From Tricholomella constricta (lineage: Eukaryota > Basidiomycota > Agaricomycetes > Agaricales > Lyophyllaceae): a DNA stretch of 64,000 nt. The position numbers were made by a program, and so were the translations under genes. The notes beneath the pieces are model-generated. The model did not search any database. It had not been told where the DNA came from and saw only the letters and a program-made list of their open reading frames with translations. This document shows, piece after piece, positions 53,541 to 64,000 of the stretch (positions are counted from its first letter, which is position 1; every line of letters starts with the position of its first letter). Where the stretch lies: NCBI GenBank assembly GCA_013368375.1, contig JAACJP010000028.1, forward strand, positions 496,001-560,000. The letters run 5' to 3'.

Positions 53541-56500
53541 GAACGGGTGGCGGCAAGGGTGGGGGAGGTGTGGGTGCGTGTGGGGTTTGTGAGGCGGGGT
53601 GTATGTATAGATACAAAGTTATTATATTATTCAGATATATATAAAAATTTTCTACCGCAAATGCGCCCATCATTCCGTACTTTTATGTTCTCTTGAAGCA
53701 AGACTTTTGAAAAGCATAACGTGATTTTGAAAGTCATTAATGCCTTTTTGTATGTCTTTCACACCTTTCACAAGTAAAAACGGCTTTTCCAAGCAAAGTG
53801 ACTGGGCTTGCAAAAGCCACGACGTCTTTCCGGCTTTTCATCTTTTTCGGCTTTTAAAAGCCACAAAAGCCGCGGCAAAAGACATTGGAGTTTTCCTGAT
53901 GAGGTTGGGAGAATCTCACAGCGTAGTCTGAAGGGACACATTAGCCAGGCACTATCTGCTAGGCGTTCCTTTGTTTCCAAGTTCGCCGGCCAGAGCTAGA
54001 TCCTGTGTCCTGCTCCTGTATTATTCTGCTTTTGAAACTTACCTGGGATGTTCAGCGAATTCCAGGTCGGACGTGAACAGAAATCAACTCGACTGTGGCC
54101 ATTTGTAACTGTCACTCCACGTGGGTGTAACAGGCCCTGGCTAGCCAGACTGGTCCTTGACTCGGACTTGAGAGTTGCTTGTCTGTTCTCTCCGCCGCCA
54201 CGAATCTGTTTCAATCTGCGACACACAGGTTCTCTACACGATCTGCATCAGCTCCGCGGGTGCTCTCTGCTGCACTGTACCGAAATTTGTCGTTCCTGCA
54301 CAGCTTTCAACAATGGTGTGCATGGCCAAGTTGTCACTTTGTCCAGATTCACAGCTGTTGACGTCGCATGTCAAACGTTGCGAAGTTGGAACACACCAAC
54401 AGTCTTTGGTAGGGGCTACCAGGAAGTTAGTCGCATCTTAAAGTTATGAGCGGGCTCGGTGTTCCTGCCATGCTGACACCCACCGATCGCCGACAACACG
54501 ATGAAGCCCCCCAGTCAAATGCGACTACATAGAAGGGCGAGGTATTCTTCTATCGCCGGGCTCACTTTTCTCCCTGCGGCATCTGGGCACTCTAAGTACT
54601 GTGGACACGCGCAGTGTAGCACTGACAATTGTCTCTCGCTGTATCTGGACAATACCTGAGCTTCCACACATCATGATCAAGCGGATGCTGATGATGTTGT
54701 GTTGATAGCGTTGTCTTGTTTCGGAGCTTCCACAATCAGCGAAGGCGTCCCTTTTTAAGGCTACAGTGTGGCCTCATAAAGCCGCAAATTCTCGAGCTAT
54801 GACCCTTTCCCCCCTTCAGCTCACACGCTTGCTCAAAGAACATGAGAATCTCCTCAGAAGCCCTCACATCTGACTCTAGGGCCCTATTCGCACCGGATAG
54901 GACTGAAATGTTCACAGAGGCAGTTTGCGATCGTCTGAAACCGCGCGTGGTCTTGATCTGTGGAATCTTGATGAATACGGTCGTCTTCGATGGATATTCA
55001 GCCATTTGTCATGGACGATTCATCCCAATTCAGTGAGTATCATCGCTACCTCGCATGGTGGGAGATGACGGGTTGGATCAATGTCGGATACGATATTGGT
55101 GGGCATGGTAGAAATGGTAAAACAGAATACGAAGGTGCATGGTAATCTCAGCGCTCTGCGGAGAACTTTGATCTTGCCGTTCAGACCATTTGATGCGGGA
55201 TGGCAAGTGGATCGCTTCATCCTTGACGGTGATCTTATTTTCTAATTCGGCTCGTACTTAGGAGCCTTGGGGGTATGTTCAGGGCGTCCATACGAGCTGT
55301 CATCGATGGTACTGACGGCACAGATAACAACTAATATCGCGGACATTCTCTTATTTCAGCCGGCATCGTATCACCGCTTGCCTTCATTCGCACAAAGCGT
55401 GGATGTCGACGCAAATGTAGAAGCTGCCAATATCTTGCCTTTATATGGTCATGCTCTTCCTCAATGTCACGTTCACTGCGACTCGCTTGTTTCTGCAGCT
55501 TCTTGACACGACCTCGCTATGTGGCTAACATGCTTTCGCGAGCACAAAGTGAAGAAGGTCTATTGAAGGCAGAGACTCGGAGGGACCTTGGACTACCTGT
55601 TCTGGTGCTGCTGGGAAGTGGGGGCAAACTTTTCAGTAGAGGGATTATCAAGGTGCTTGAAGGCTGGGCGAACGTGAACAGAACCACATGCGGAGGTTAG
55701 GGGATCATGTCACCTTCAAGCGGGAAATTTTAGATTGGGTTAGAACGGTGACCTCGAGGCGATCGTAATGATCACGTTCCAACGTTCCGTGCCTCATTGT
55801 TTGGTTTTCTCGTCATGTGTGCTCTCCAGTGATCCTGACGATGTGATCTTGCGTTGCTAAGCACAGTCTAGAAATAGGTGCTAGTTTCTCGTCTGTGGTT
55901 TTTAGTGAATTTTCGGTTGAAGTCAAGAGGCTCAAGGCTGCCCAAGGTCTTCCAGGATTGACCAGTGCCTGGTGCGGGTCATATCCGACTTTCCTATCTC
56001 TAGAACGGGCGTCTCGGGACCGCCTTTTGGTTTATCACACGGGCGCGAAATTGAATAACTTCGGCTCAGGGGTAGGAAATAGGTAACCGTTTTCCGTCCT
56101 ACTACGACCGCTTTAAATTTCTACTGACGCATTCGGATCCACATGCACCCATATACAAAAAGGTCATAATTATCCCGAAGGAGGGCATAAAAGGAATGAT
56201 CAGGGCATGGCAGGCCACGCTTCCCCCTGATATATGATGGAGATAACCACCACTAATTTACCATAATAAATGATGACATGGATCATCATGCTAGCTCACA
56301 TGTTTCTTTCACCATCATCTCTCACCAGGTTCGGACGCGATTGGTGTGAGTTTAACGGTATTGTTAGCGCCAACAGGCCAGAATGTCCCAGTCTGTCCTC
56401 TAGTCTGACCCATCCATTACCCTCGGTTCATAAGGTTCATAAGTTCTGGTCAATAAAAACACATGAGGGGAAAACATCATGCGATCTGGCCATTGGGGAA

Positions 56501-57501
56501 TGCGGCGATCTTAATTGTCACTTCGAAATTGTGGCGTCACGTCAGTTACATTTTCTTTTTTCCTCGAATCACAACTGAAGAATTGAACTGGTTGGCCTGA
56601 TTAACAGCAAATAGAAATACCTAGTAGGGTACTTAGCCAATGTCAGATGAGATGTGACCACAGCGAACTAATATGATATTTATACTCGTATCAGTATGCA
56701 CGTTTGACGTGTGTATCTGAAGCACTCAAAATGGAGTTATTGTCATCGGACGATATACACCCAATCTACCCAATGGAGGATATATATCAGCATGGTTGAT
56801 TCTCGGAAAACACGATTATCTTAATTTACGCGCGGAGTCTGTCCTGCATCCACCGAGCCCACGTGCCATTTTGAAATTCCTTTTTCTTTATACCCCCTCC
56901 TCGGCCCTTGTTTACTGACTTGTTCTGTCACATCAGGACAACAGGCAAAAACTCTATCGATCTGATTTGAACCCTGAATCAGCGTTCCGGCTTGTTGCAG
57001 CGTTAGACCCTCCTCTCGTTTTCTGGGTGGGTCTTTTTTCGTCGGGGTCAGTTCAAGCTTCTCTCTGGTTGGCTTATAGTGTTCTACTAATCGACACATC
57101 TGTTACTGATTAGCAGTCAAAGTGACACATTCTACGCAAACCGGGATCAATGAGCAACTGATTGTGGTTACCCTTACATAACCTTGCGAACCTTGAGCTG
57201 CAACGTTTCGGCTCGTCTGCCAGTGAGTGGCTTAGGACGGGCTCCAAAGGAAAGTGTGGTACTTTTCATAACCTGAGGTTCGTCCCAATTCTGGCTCACA
57301 GAACAATGCATATTCCTTAGTAAAGTTGTCAAAATAGAAAGTCCGACAACTCAATCCCATAAGGATCCACAAAATTGGCCAGACCAATAAAGACAATTTC
57401 CGGGCACCTGGCTTGCGTGAACCTGCATTGTTGCAGCAGGTTTATTACTCACACCTTCCGTTTCCTAGTCGCCCATTACGTCGGGTACGATTTCGGGCTC
57501 C
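53541..57501. other. Gene-poor interval of 4 kb
   Basis: No supported gene. 53690-53890 is rich in AAAAG/GGCTTTT units with a 14-bp palindrome GGCTTTTAAAAGCC (53849-53862). Frames of 60-133 codons occur on both strands (for example 54048-54449 and 55464-55700 plus) but lack family features and neat splice patterns. Together with 48.2-53.5 kb it forms a degraded block between housekeeping regions. Confidence 0.5.
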
Positions 57502-59716
57502 ATGCACTCCAATTTTTCAATGTCCCCTATTGCCCTCAATTCAAGCTCGCAGCTTGAACCTGTGATGCAACACCAGGCAGTTGCGACTTTACTTATGATA
57601 GAAAACTCGCAAGCCATGTCGTTGATGTGGTCAGATCTACAAGATCGCTATCTGCTGAACGTCATGACCAGATTCGAGAACGCGAACCCCGCAGCCCCCG
57701 TAAGTCGAATATAACCTTTGGAAGTTGAATCATTCCTTATTGCCTATCATAGATTACCACCCTCATCCTGGAAAGTCTTCCCACCCACGACACGGGGTTT
57801 CCTGCCGTTCCCCGCCAGTACAGCGCGGTCCGAGCGGGACTCCAAGACGTGAGGTTCAACTGGGACCCCCAAAATCGACTGACCGCTGGCAAAATCTGGA
57901 GTGGAATAGAAGTAGGTCAGGTTACTCTCAAGGATCGACCAACAATAACACCAGCAGTTCCTGGCCTCCACCGAGTTCCAAGGGCAGCCCGTCGTGCGAC
58001 ATCTCGTAATAGTTGCTGCTTCGACGCCATTTGACGATACTTTTGGTATGAACACGACGTCTTACAGTGGTAGCACGCCTTGGCACCAACTCGCACACAG
58101 ACTCACCCAGGTGCGCTGCTCTTAATGCTCAGATAAGGAGGCCTTTTTTTTTCTCAAATTTGATTTAGGCCGATATCCAATGCCATATGGTGTTGAGCCC
58201 TAGTCAAGATATGGGTCCATTCATGACACTCTTTAGTGAGACGGTCAGATATTTTGTTGCTCGTTGTCCGAATTGTTGCTCATATATTTAGCGCCGTGCT
58301 TGTATAGCTGAGGCTGCAAAACTTCATCGAAGAGTCGCCATCGTTTCCCATCGATCCTCGACGGGTTCTGTTGCGCTTGTCCGCCAGGTCCAATCTCTAT
58401 TCGGGTGCAGGCTCAGGTTCGTTGTCGTTATCCTAATGTCTTGGTCTTGTGGACTAAGCGATCGATTGTTTCATAGTTCCCCACACCAATGTACGTAACG
58501 ATCCGATAGCTGGTCCGTCATATCCATTATCCCTTAACGCCGAATAATCTAGCCGACTTCTCAACGTGTCCTGCCTCGCCGTAACCACTCCTTTCCTCTG
58601 CCCAGTCGCCCCAGCATCGACGACGACATGTTAGGCTTGTCACCTCCAAACGACACTGAAAATCCACCGAGCCTGGTCTCGCAGCTCCAGCAGGTTCATG
58701 GCCTCACGAAGAAAAAGGTGTACGGCGCAAAGCCAGCGCGCAAGCCGTTCTTCCGTGAGGAAAGAGTTCGGAAAGAGTCTCCTGGGGCCCCTGCGCCATT
58801 AATACTCCCTAACTCGAGGACTTCAGGTTCCCCGCGGTCCAACGGACACGGACGAGCACTCTCGAATTCCAAGGCATCGCGCATCAGCCGGGTGGCCCAG
58901 GGCAGTCCGACAGAGTTACAATCGCGCCGCCCAGGCCTACCTCGAAGGAATTCGCGGATGTCCTCACCCGAAACGGACGGTTATCCGTCGCCAACTTCGT
59001 TCTCTGTTCCATCGGATCTCTCACCCGTATCACCTACTACTCATTCGCAGTTATATATTCAGCCTGCCCCCGTTGTGCCCTTACAGCCCGAGACTAGTCT
59101 CGATCCATCGTGGGGCACAATGCAATATAAACCCCCGCTGAATTCTTCACTGACTCAGACACAATTCCCCTCCTACTCTTCACAAAGTTTTTGGCAGAAT
59201 AGTGCTACAGAAGTGTCTAGGCCCAGCTTGCAGAATGTTACGGCACCTTATACCACTGCCGCGCACCGCCCCCTTTCCCTGGATCTTGGCGCAAAAGTCC
59301 AAGCGCCGCCCAACGGTGCCGAAAACACTTCCCCTTACCGATTGCCGCGACGATCCTCCTGCCCAGAGGATGAGGAACCGTTCACGTTTAACGCCGAATA
59401 CGTCGCAGCGACCGCGGCCTTATTCAAGAACGAGATCCTGCCATCATATCCCGACCTCCAGCCAGCCTTCGAGGAGCTCGTCTCACCTCGACGCGCTTTC
59501 TACATCGCCCAAGATCAAGGCTCCATGCCGCCCAGCCCGTCGTCGCCGTACGATCCTGGGGAGTTGTATGTCGCTGCCGAACGGGATGAGCTCCGCCAGC
59601 AATCCTCATCGCTCTCCCTCGAATACCCCATGCCCGCTGAAGGCTCACCAGGACTGTCGTACGCCACATCCTACTCCCCGGGCAGCAGCTCTTCCCTTAC
59701 AGGCTGGGCCGGCTAA
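57502..59716 (+). CDS. vWA-type protein, Mediator subunit 25-like
   Basis: Exons 57502-57699, 57753-57911, 57955-58110, 58169-58243, 58308-58416, 58477-58490 and 58553-59716 close in frame at 624 residues. The N-terminal 230 residues follow a von Willebrand A fold (AVATLLMIENSQAM for the first strand, PVVRHLVIVAASTPFDDTF, ADIQCHMVLSPSQDMGPFM), as in the N-terminal domain of MED25, though the metal-site residues are weak. The remaining 390 residues are Ser/Pro-rich and disordered, with a short conserved-looking helix AEYVAATAALFKNEILPSY. MED25 links activators to Mediator; I infer the same class here but do not claim orthology. Upstream alternative starts exist (57520, 57565). Confidence 0.65.
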
Positions 59717-60310
59717 GTCTCCTCGCCGCGTCATCATTATCCCTCGGATCCTCTGGACTCTTTCTCCGTCGTTATCATAAAGTCGCTTCTTTTCTCCCAT
59801 GTAGGCCGCACTTTCAAGGATTTTTTTTTCCTTTTTTCGATCCCATGTCTTTTGGGTTTTGCTGCTTCTTACAGACTGTTTGGGATTTTCATCATCGTTA
59901 CTCTTCGGGACTTTGGCAGGTGATAGCCGTGTTCTACATCTTGAATTACCTTGGTGCTGTTTGTTCGTCATATCACCTTCGCGCCATCCACTCACGTATC
60001 TGCATGCCATTTCTATAGCCATGTTATGTTGCTAAAATAGTGCTCGACTGTAAATTATAACATGCTTTAGGTTCCACGGCCTTGGAGTTAAGCGGCGTTG
60101 TCCTTCATTTCCGGAAGTGACATTCAAGGACATCAGCAATGAGAAACTCGACCTTCTCCGGTAATTAATTGCTGGAGAAAAGCATGAGGTATTTGAGATT
60201 GATTTAACGGAGGCGATAACGATACAACCGGGTCATAGGATGTGAAGCAGAGCAGTGACCAAAGAGAGATACAAGATGATACGACAGTGGAGAGAAATTT
60301 TGCAGAACTA
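59717..60310. other. Convergent spacer vWA protein / PRP46
   Basis: About 590 bp between two gene 3' ends; T-rich after the vWA stop. Nothing else recognised. Confidence 0.5.
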
Positions 60311-61967
60311 TCATTGCATCTGCTCTGCGTATACCTGTTGTTATAATTGGACAATATGGTTAAGGTCAAGGTCAATCTATATAACCGGGACAGCAGCTGA
60401 CCTTGATTGTTTTATCAGCACCTCCTGTGATCAACCGGGTGCCCGTTTGGTCGAACGTCGAGCAAAAGACCCCGGATTCTGCCTCGAGGGAGCCAGGCTG
60501 AGGGACATCTTCCATGTTTTGGAAGGGCGTGCCGGTGTTGTAATCCCAGAATGTCAACGAACCATTGTCACCTTCAATCCCAACGCTAAATAAAAAAAGA
60601 CTTTCAAGGGAAAAATGGGTCTCTCACCGCCAGAAAAGAACACGCCCTCGGCGTTGACGGATAACGTATTGATGATGGCATTGTGGCCGGTGAAGTTAAA
60701 TACAAACGCGCCTTCTGGGCACTTCCACTTCTTGATGTTGTTCCCACCGGCAGACCCAGATGCGAAGGAGTATTCGGTGGGATGTATTGCCAGTGCACGC
60801 ACTGACTTCTTATGGTGCGTCAGTGTGACCATGGCCTTGCCAGCTGCAAGATCCCATAACCTGGAAATCGAGATATGTCACTTGTGCGCGAGAATGGAGG
60901 CGTACATGTGTACGTACCTCACGGTGGAATCCATACTTCCTGTGATCACCTGAGGGTCAGAATCCTGGCATTTGACGTCCGCGACGGTGGCCGTGTGACC
61001 CGAAAGGACGTGCACTTGGGCCTTTGACCGCATGTCCCACACCCTCGCGGATGCGTCACGGCCAGCCGTCACCAGGATGTCAAGAGTAGGGTGAAGGGAG
61101 AGAGAATAAACCCCGGAAAGATGGCCGTGGTAATGGCGAATCACTTTGTTCGCTTCCAGGTCCCAACATTTCACCATCTAGTTGTGAAAGGTAACTACAG
61201 TGGTATGGTAAGTGAACCCAACGTGTAACGCACCTTGTCCTCGCCACAAGAGAAGAGGTAGGGGTGACGTGGTGAGACAGCGAGGCCGCGGACCGTCGAG
61301 ATATGTCCCGTAAGTGATAACTTCAACTCGCCCGAGGCCAGGTCCCAAATTTTGATAACACGGTCACCAGCACCTGTAGCAAACCATTTATTGCCCGGCT
61401 CTACGGCAACACTCCGCACCCAGCCAAGGTGACCGGAAATGACACGAACAAGCTTCCAAGGTGCATGGTATGTAGGTTTTATTGTTCGTGTTGTTTTATG
61501 GAGGGTAAGAGCTTGAGAGAGTTTTGATGACGAGCTGAAGGTGGATGGTTGCGGTGCGGGTGTTTTGTCGATGGTAGCTATCATGCGAGAAGTATTGTCG
61601 TCTGCAGAAGCTGCATATGACCGTCAGACAAGAAAACATCATAGAAAGCGTGTTGCGCACGTCCAGCCGTTATCATCTTTCTGTTGTCCTTCGGCCGCGA
61701 AGGACCCACGAGCCCTTGCTGTGAAACTAAAGATGCAGGTAGCTCCTTGTAGTCGCGGTATTCGTCGTTAATTTTGACAGACAATCGTAACCGCGCACTG
61801 GTCAAATTTCATGAATGAAAAGCCCGGTCGTCAATGAGAGCCCTGTTTACTTACCTCTTTTCATCTTCTTTCAAAGTATCCTCCGGTGCTGAAGCAAAGA
61901 TAGCCCGTGTGCGCTTGGCGCTTCGTTGCAACAAAGAGTCCAGCGGAGGAAGCGCAGCCGTTGTCAT
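60311..61967 (-). CDS. PRP46: Pre-mRNA splicing factor PRP46 (PLRG1), WD40 protein
   Basis: PRP46/PLRG1 is a core WD40 subunit of the Prp19-associated (NTC) complex that activates the spliceosome in the nucleus. Minus-strand exons: 61855-61967, 61661-61797, 61234-61610, 60918-61177, 60628-60860, 60402-60571, 60311-60334; sum 437 residues, all phases fit. The N-terminal 130 residues lead to the family junction [20 protein letters not shown]. Seven WD40 repeats follow, for example [88 protein letters not shown], and the last [10 protein letters not shown]. The start is 259 bp from TFIIS on the other strand, so the two share a promoter. Confidence 0.93.
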
Positions 61968-62226
61968 GTCGTAAAATTTGCTAGGATGCTAGAACAATGC
62001 GCTGTTGGGTACAGTAGCCTCGAATTTACGCAGAATACTGAGAATGGCGTTGCAGACGGGGAGGAGGTTGTTTGGTCTTGTTGATCTTTGCCACTCTCAG
62101 CCTTTGACCACCACTATCGCAAAGGGATTTTGGCACAAAGCGGTTCATTCTGCATAAAGTCGAGGCTACTGTCGTTACGTTGAACCCACTGTAGTAGTAC
62201 ATAGTTGAGGATTGCCAGAAGAAGTC
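61968..62226. promoter_or_regulatory. Shared divergent promoter PRP46 / TFIIS
   Basis: A 259-bp gap separates the start codons of PRP46 (minus) and TFIIS (plus). It must hold both promoters and both 5' untranslated regions. No clear TATA box was seen. Confidence 0.7.
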
Positions 62227-63620
62227 ATGTCGGAAGCAGCAGAGTTGAAGAAACTCGTTAAACAGCTGCAAGGCACGCCAAATCCAGCGGTACGAGTGCT
62301 TTCCCTGTGTAATACCCGTCATTCACGCTCGTTGATCTAATCCATCATTTCCACAGGATATTGTTGCCCTTTTAAACAAGCTTAAGAGTGACTTTCAAGT
62401 CAGTGAAGCCATTTTAAGGGTGAGTGTTGCACGTCAAATTTTTTTTTAAAAAACTTCCATTCCTTTCCATTTGGGTTTACTAACGCGCAGCCTGTCACAT
62501 CTAGGAGAGCAAAGCCGGTTTAGCTGTTGGGAAACTCCGTCAACATGTATCCAAGGACGTCGCAGACCTCGCCAAAGAGATCGTCAAGAAATGGAAGACG
62601 CAGGTAGAGAAAGCAAAGCTGGCGAACGGTAAACTTCAACCAAATGGGAAAGGTGCGTGTCTAGTCGTTGTACACTTGTAGATCGGCTCATTCTACTCAG
62701 ATCGTAAAGCCTCTGTGGCGAGCCCAGCCCCCGGAACTCCATTGACTCCTACTGCATCCTCCGTCACTCGCACTGCGAAGCTCGATGGCATCAGGGCTGG
62801 GACAGCGGACACCACACGAGACAAATGTGTCGAACTTCTCTACGATGGCATGGCACACGATTCTGGTGCACGTAAGTTTGTCGTATCATCAACGCTGAAC
62901 AATTGACTAAGCAAGCGCCTACCAGCTATCGACCTGATTCTCAAAAGAGCTCAAGGCCTCGAGAAAGCTGTCTACCATAATCTCGGAGGCACGACCGGCG
63001 AATATAAAAACAGAATCCGCTCCCTGTTCGTCAATTTGAAGGACAAGAACAATCCAGGGCTCCGGGACAGTTTGATTAGCGGGGAGTTGTCAGTGGAGAA
63101 GCTGAGCAAAATGACCAGCCAGGTGTGTCACGCTGTCGCCGTTGTTCCACCCCTGCCCTCTGATGACTTGAGCTAGGAAATGGCATCTGAGGAGAGAAAG
63201 GCTGCAGATCAGAAAATCCGGGAGGAGAATTTCCATAACTCCCTCGCGGCTGGCGAGCAGCAGGCTGAAACAGATGCGTTCCAATGCAGCAGATGCAAAC
63301 AAGTGTGTTCATTTCCAACGTTCTATGCTTGTAAATCTGATCAAATATCTGCAGCGAAAGTGCCATTACCGTCAGGCCCAGACGCGTAGCGCTGATGAAC
63401 CGATGACCGTAAGCATTTCTGTTCCTTCCTTGTGATCTTCTACTTACGCGCCCTCATGTAGACTTTCGTGACGTATGTACCATGCCAAAATACTCCTGAC
63501 CTTTTGCTAACCCACATTGACTATCAGATGCACCAACTGTGGCAACAGGTATGTCTCTCTCTATGCTCTTGATGACCAAACTATAATCTTTCTGTCATGT
63601 TTAGGTGGAAGTTTTCGTAG
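62227..63620 (+). CDS. DST1: Transcription elongation factor S-II (TFIIS)
   Basis: TFIIS rescues backtracked RNA polymerase II by triggering RNA cleavage in the active site. Exons 62227-62289, 62357-62419, 62505-62652, 62701-62871, 62926-63122, 63177-63302, 63355-63408, 63462-63472, 63528-63548, 63605-63620 give 289 residues, the normal size. Domain I (LW/TFIIS N) spans ALLNKLKSDFQVSEAILR to KWKTQVEKAK. Domain II contains RDKCVELLYDGM, EYKNRIRSLFVNLKDKNNPG and LRDSLISGELSVEKLSKMTS. The C-terminal zinc ribbon has the four cysteines (CSRCKQRKCHYRQAQTRS and CTNCGNRWKFS) and the catalytic acidic loop ADEPMT. The ribbon is coded by five small exons, including one of 11 nt. Confidence 0.95.
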
Positions 63621-63790
63621 TGCACTAACCTCTCCATGCTCCAATCAGTCGTTCCTTTCTTCTCCATATCTATCCATACGTACGAAATTTTCTTCATACC
63701 AAACCCAATACAGCTTTTGCTCCCTGGGTCGCTGTGGTTTCTACATACATCCAACAAGTAACATTCATTGAGTAATAATGCTATTATCTT

Positions 63791-64000
63791 TCATTCGCTG
63801 CGACAAAGGCTCTCTTGGTCATATCCCCAGGACCCCTGAAAACTGGGGGGGAACTTAGGTGAGTCGTCACGGCGAGACGTTGCAGGAAGGCCAATATCAT
63901 CTTGTTTTCCACCCGCGAGTAGCAACTGAGCATCCAAAATGTCACAGAAGTCACTAGAAGATAGAAAGACGTGAGCGAAATCTGAGTCGTCGGCATCTTC
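63791..64000 (-). CDS. 3' end of an unidentified gene (partial)
   Basis: A minus-strand frame is open from the right edge for 70 codons to a TGA at 63791-63793. It begins with acidic EDADDSDFAHVFLSSSDF and continues DILDAQLLLAGGKQDDIGLP, ending GSWGYDQESLCRSE. The composition (Asp/Ser-rich, no low-complexity coding bias) looks like a protein C-terminus. A competing frame starts at an internal ATG (63996). The family is unknown, and it would run tail to tail with TFIIS. Confidence 0.4.
   Translation of the reverse strand, partial: EDADDSDFAHVFLSSSDFCDILDAQLLLAGGKQDDIGLPATSRRDDSPKFPPSFQGSWGYDQESLCRSE

Noticed and set aside
54048..55700. Plus-strand frames of 60-133 codons as real genes
   Set aside because: No family features, poor splice context and overlapping alternatives; treated as non-coding decay.

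Overview
This is a eukaryotic window from a basidiomycete fungus, most likely an Agaricomycete (mushroom or wood-decay lineage). The signs are densely packed genes with many short GT-AG introns of about 50-70 bp, intron-containing tRNA genes, several divergent F-box genes, Zn2Cys6 regulator architecture, and chromodomain Ty3 retrotransposons. Gene models were built by reading conserved protein segments across frames and requiring splice sites to keep phase. The models for DPH2, TOM70, the Rieske-DUF455 protein, DPH3, SPC1, KIN1, the vWA protein, PRP46 and TFIIS close in frame over all their exons.

Layout. 1-3.3 kb: two nested LTR retrotransposons, a Ty3 element inserted in an element that carries a KH-domain ORF; the outer element cuts a host gene (3.3-3.86 kb). 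4.0-10 kb: DPH2 (diphthamide synthesis), tRNA-Gly and tRNA-Asp, and the mitochondrial import receptor TOM70. 10.4-12.3 kb: a fused Rieske plus ferritin-like DUF455 protein. 14.4-21 kb: one large Zn2Cys6 transcription factor with unusually long introns around its zinc cluster. 23.7-28 kb: a coiled-coil membrane protein, DPH3 and a mitochondrial-carrier protein. 28.2-39.3 kb: three F-box genes interleaved with a secreted GH43 glycosidase and an MFS sugar transporter. 39.7-48.2 kb: MTO1, the signal peptidase subunit SPC1 and the polarity kinase KIN1. 48.2-57.4 kb: a gene-poor, decayed stretch with an amino-acid transporter pseudogene, a tRNA-like repeat and a broken cohesin-loader (MAU2/SCC4) fragment. 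57.5-64 kb: a MED25-like vWA protein, the splicing WD40 protein PRP46/PLRG1, the elongation factor TFIIS, and the 3' end of an unidentified gene.

Together: most genes are housekeeping. DPH2 and DPH3 act in the same diphthamide pathway on elongation factor 2, and DPH3 also supports tRNA wobble-uridine modification; MTO1 modifies mitochondrial tRNA wobble uridines. TOM70 and the carrier-like protein serve mitochondria. The GH43 enzyme and the sugar transporter fit plant-polysaccharide feeding. PRP46 and TFIIS share a 259-bp divergent promoter. No CRISPR array, rRNA or prokaryotic operon is present.

The best candidates for something new are the KH-domain ORF at the 3' end of an LTR element, the zinc-cluster micro-exon between long introns together with a possible start that would omit the DNA-binding domain, the DPH3 gene with an in-frame stop before a protein-like acidic tail, and the Rieske-ferritin fusion.
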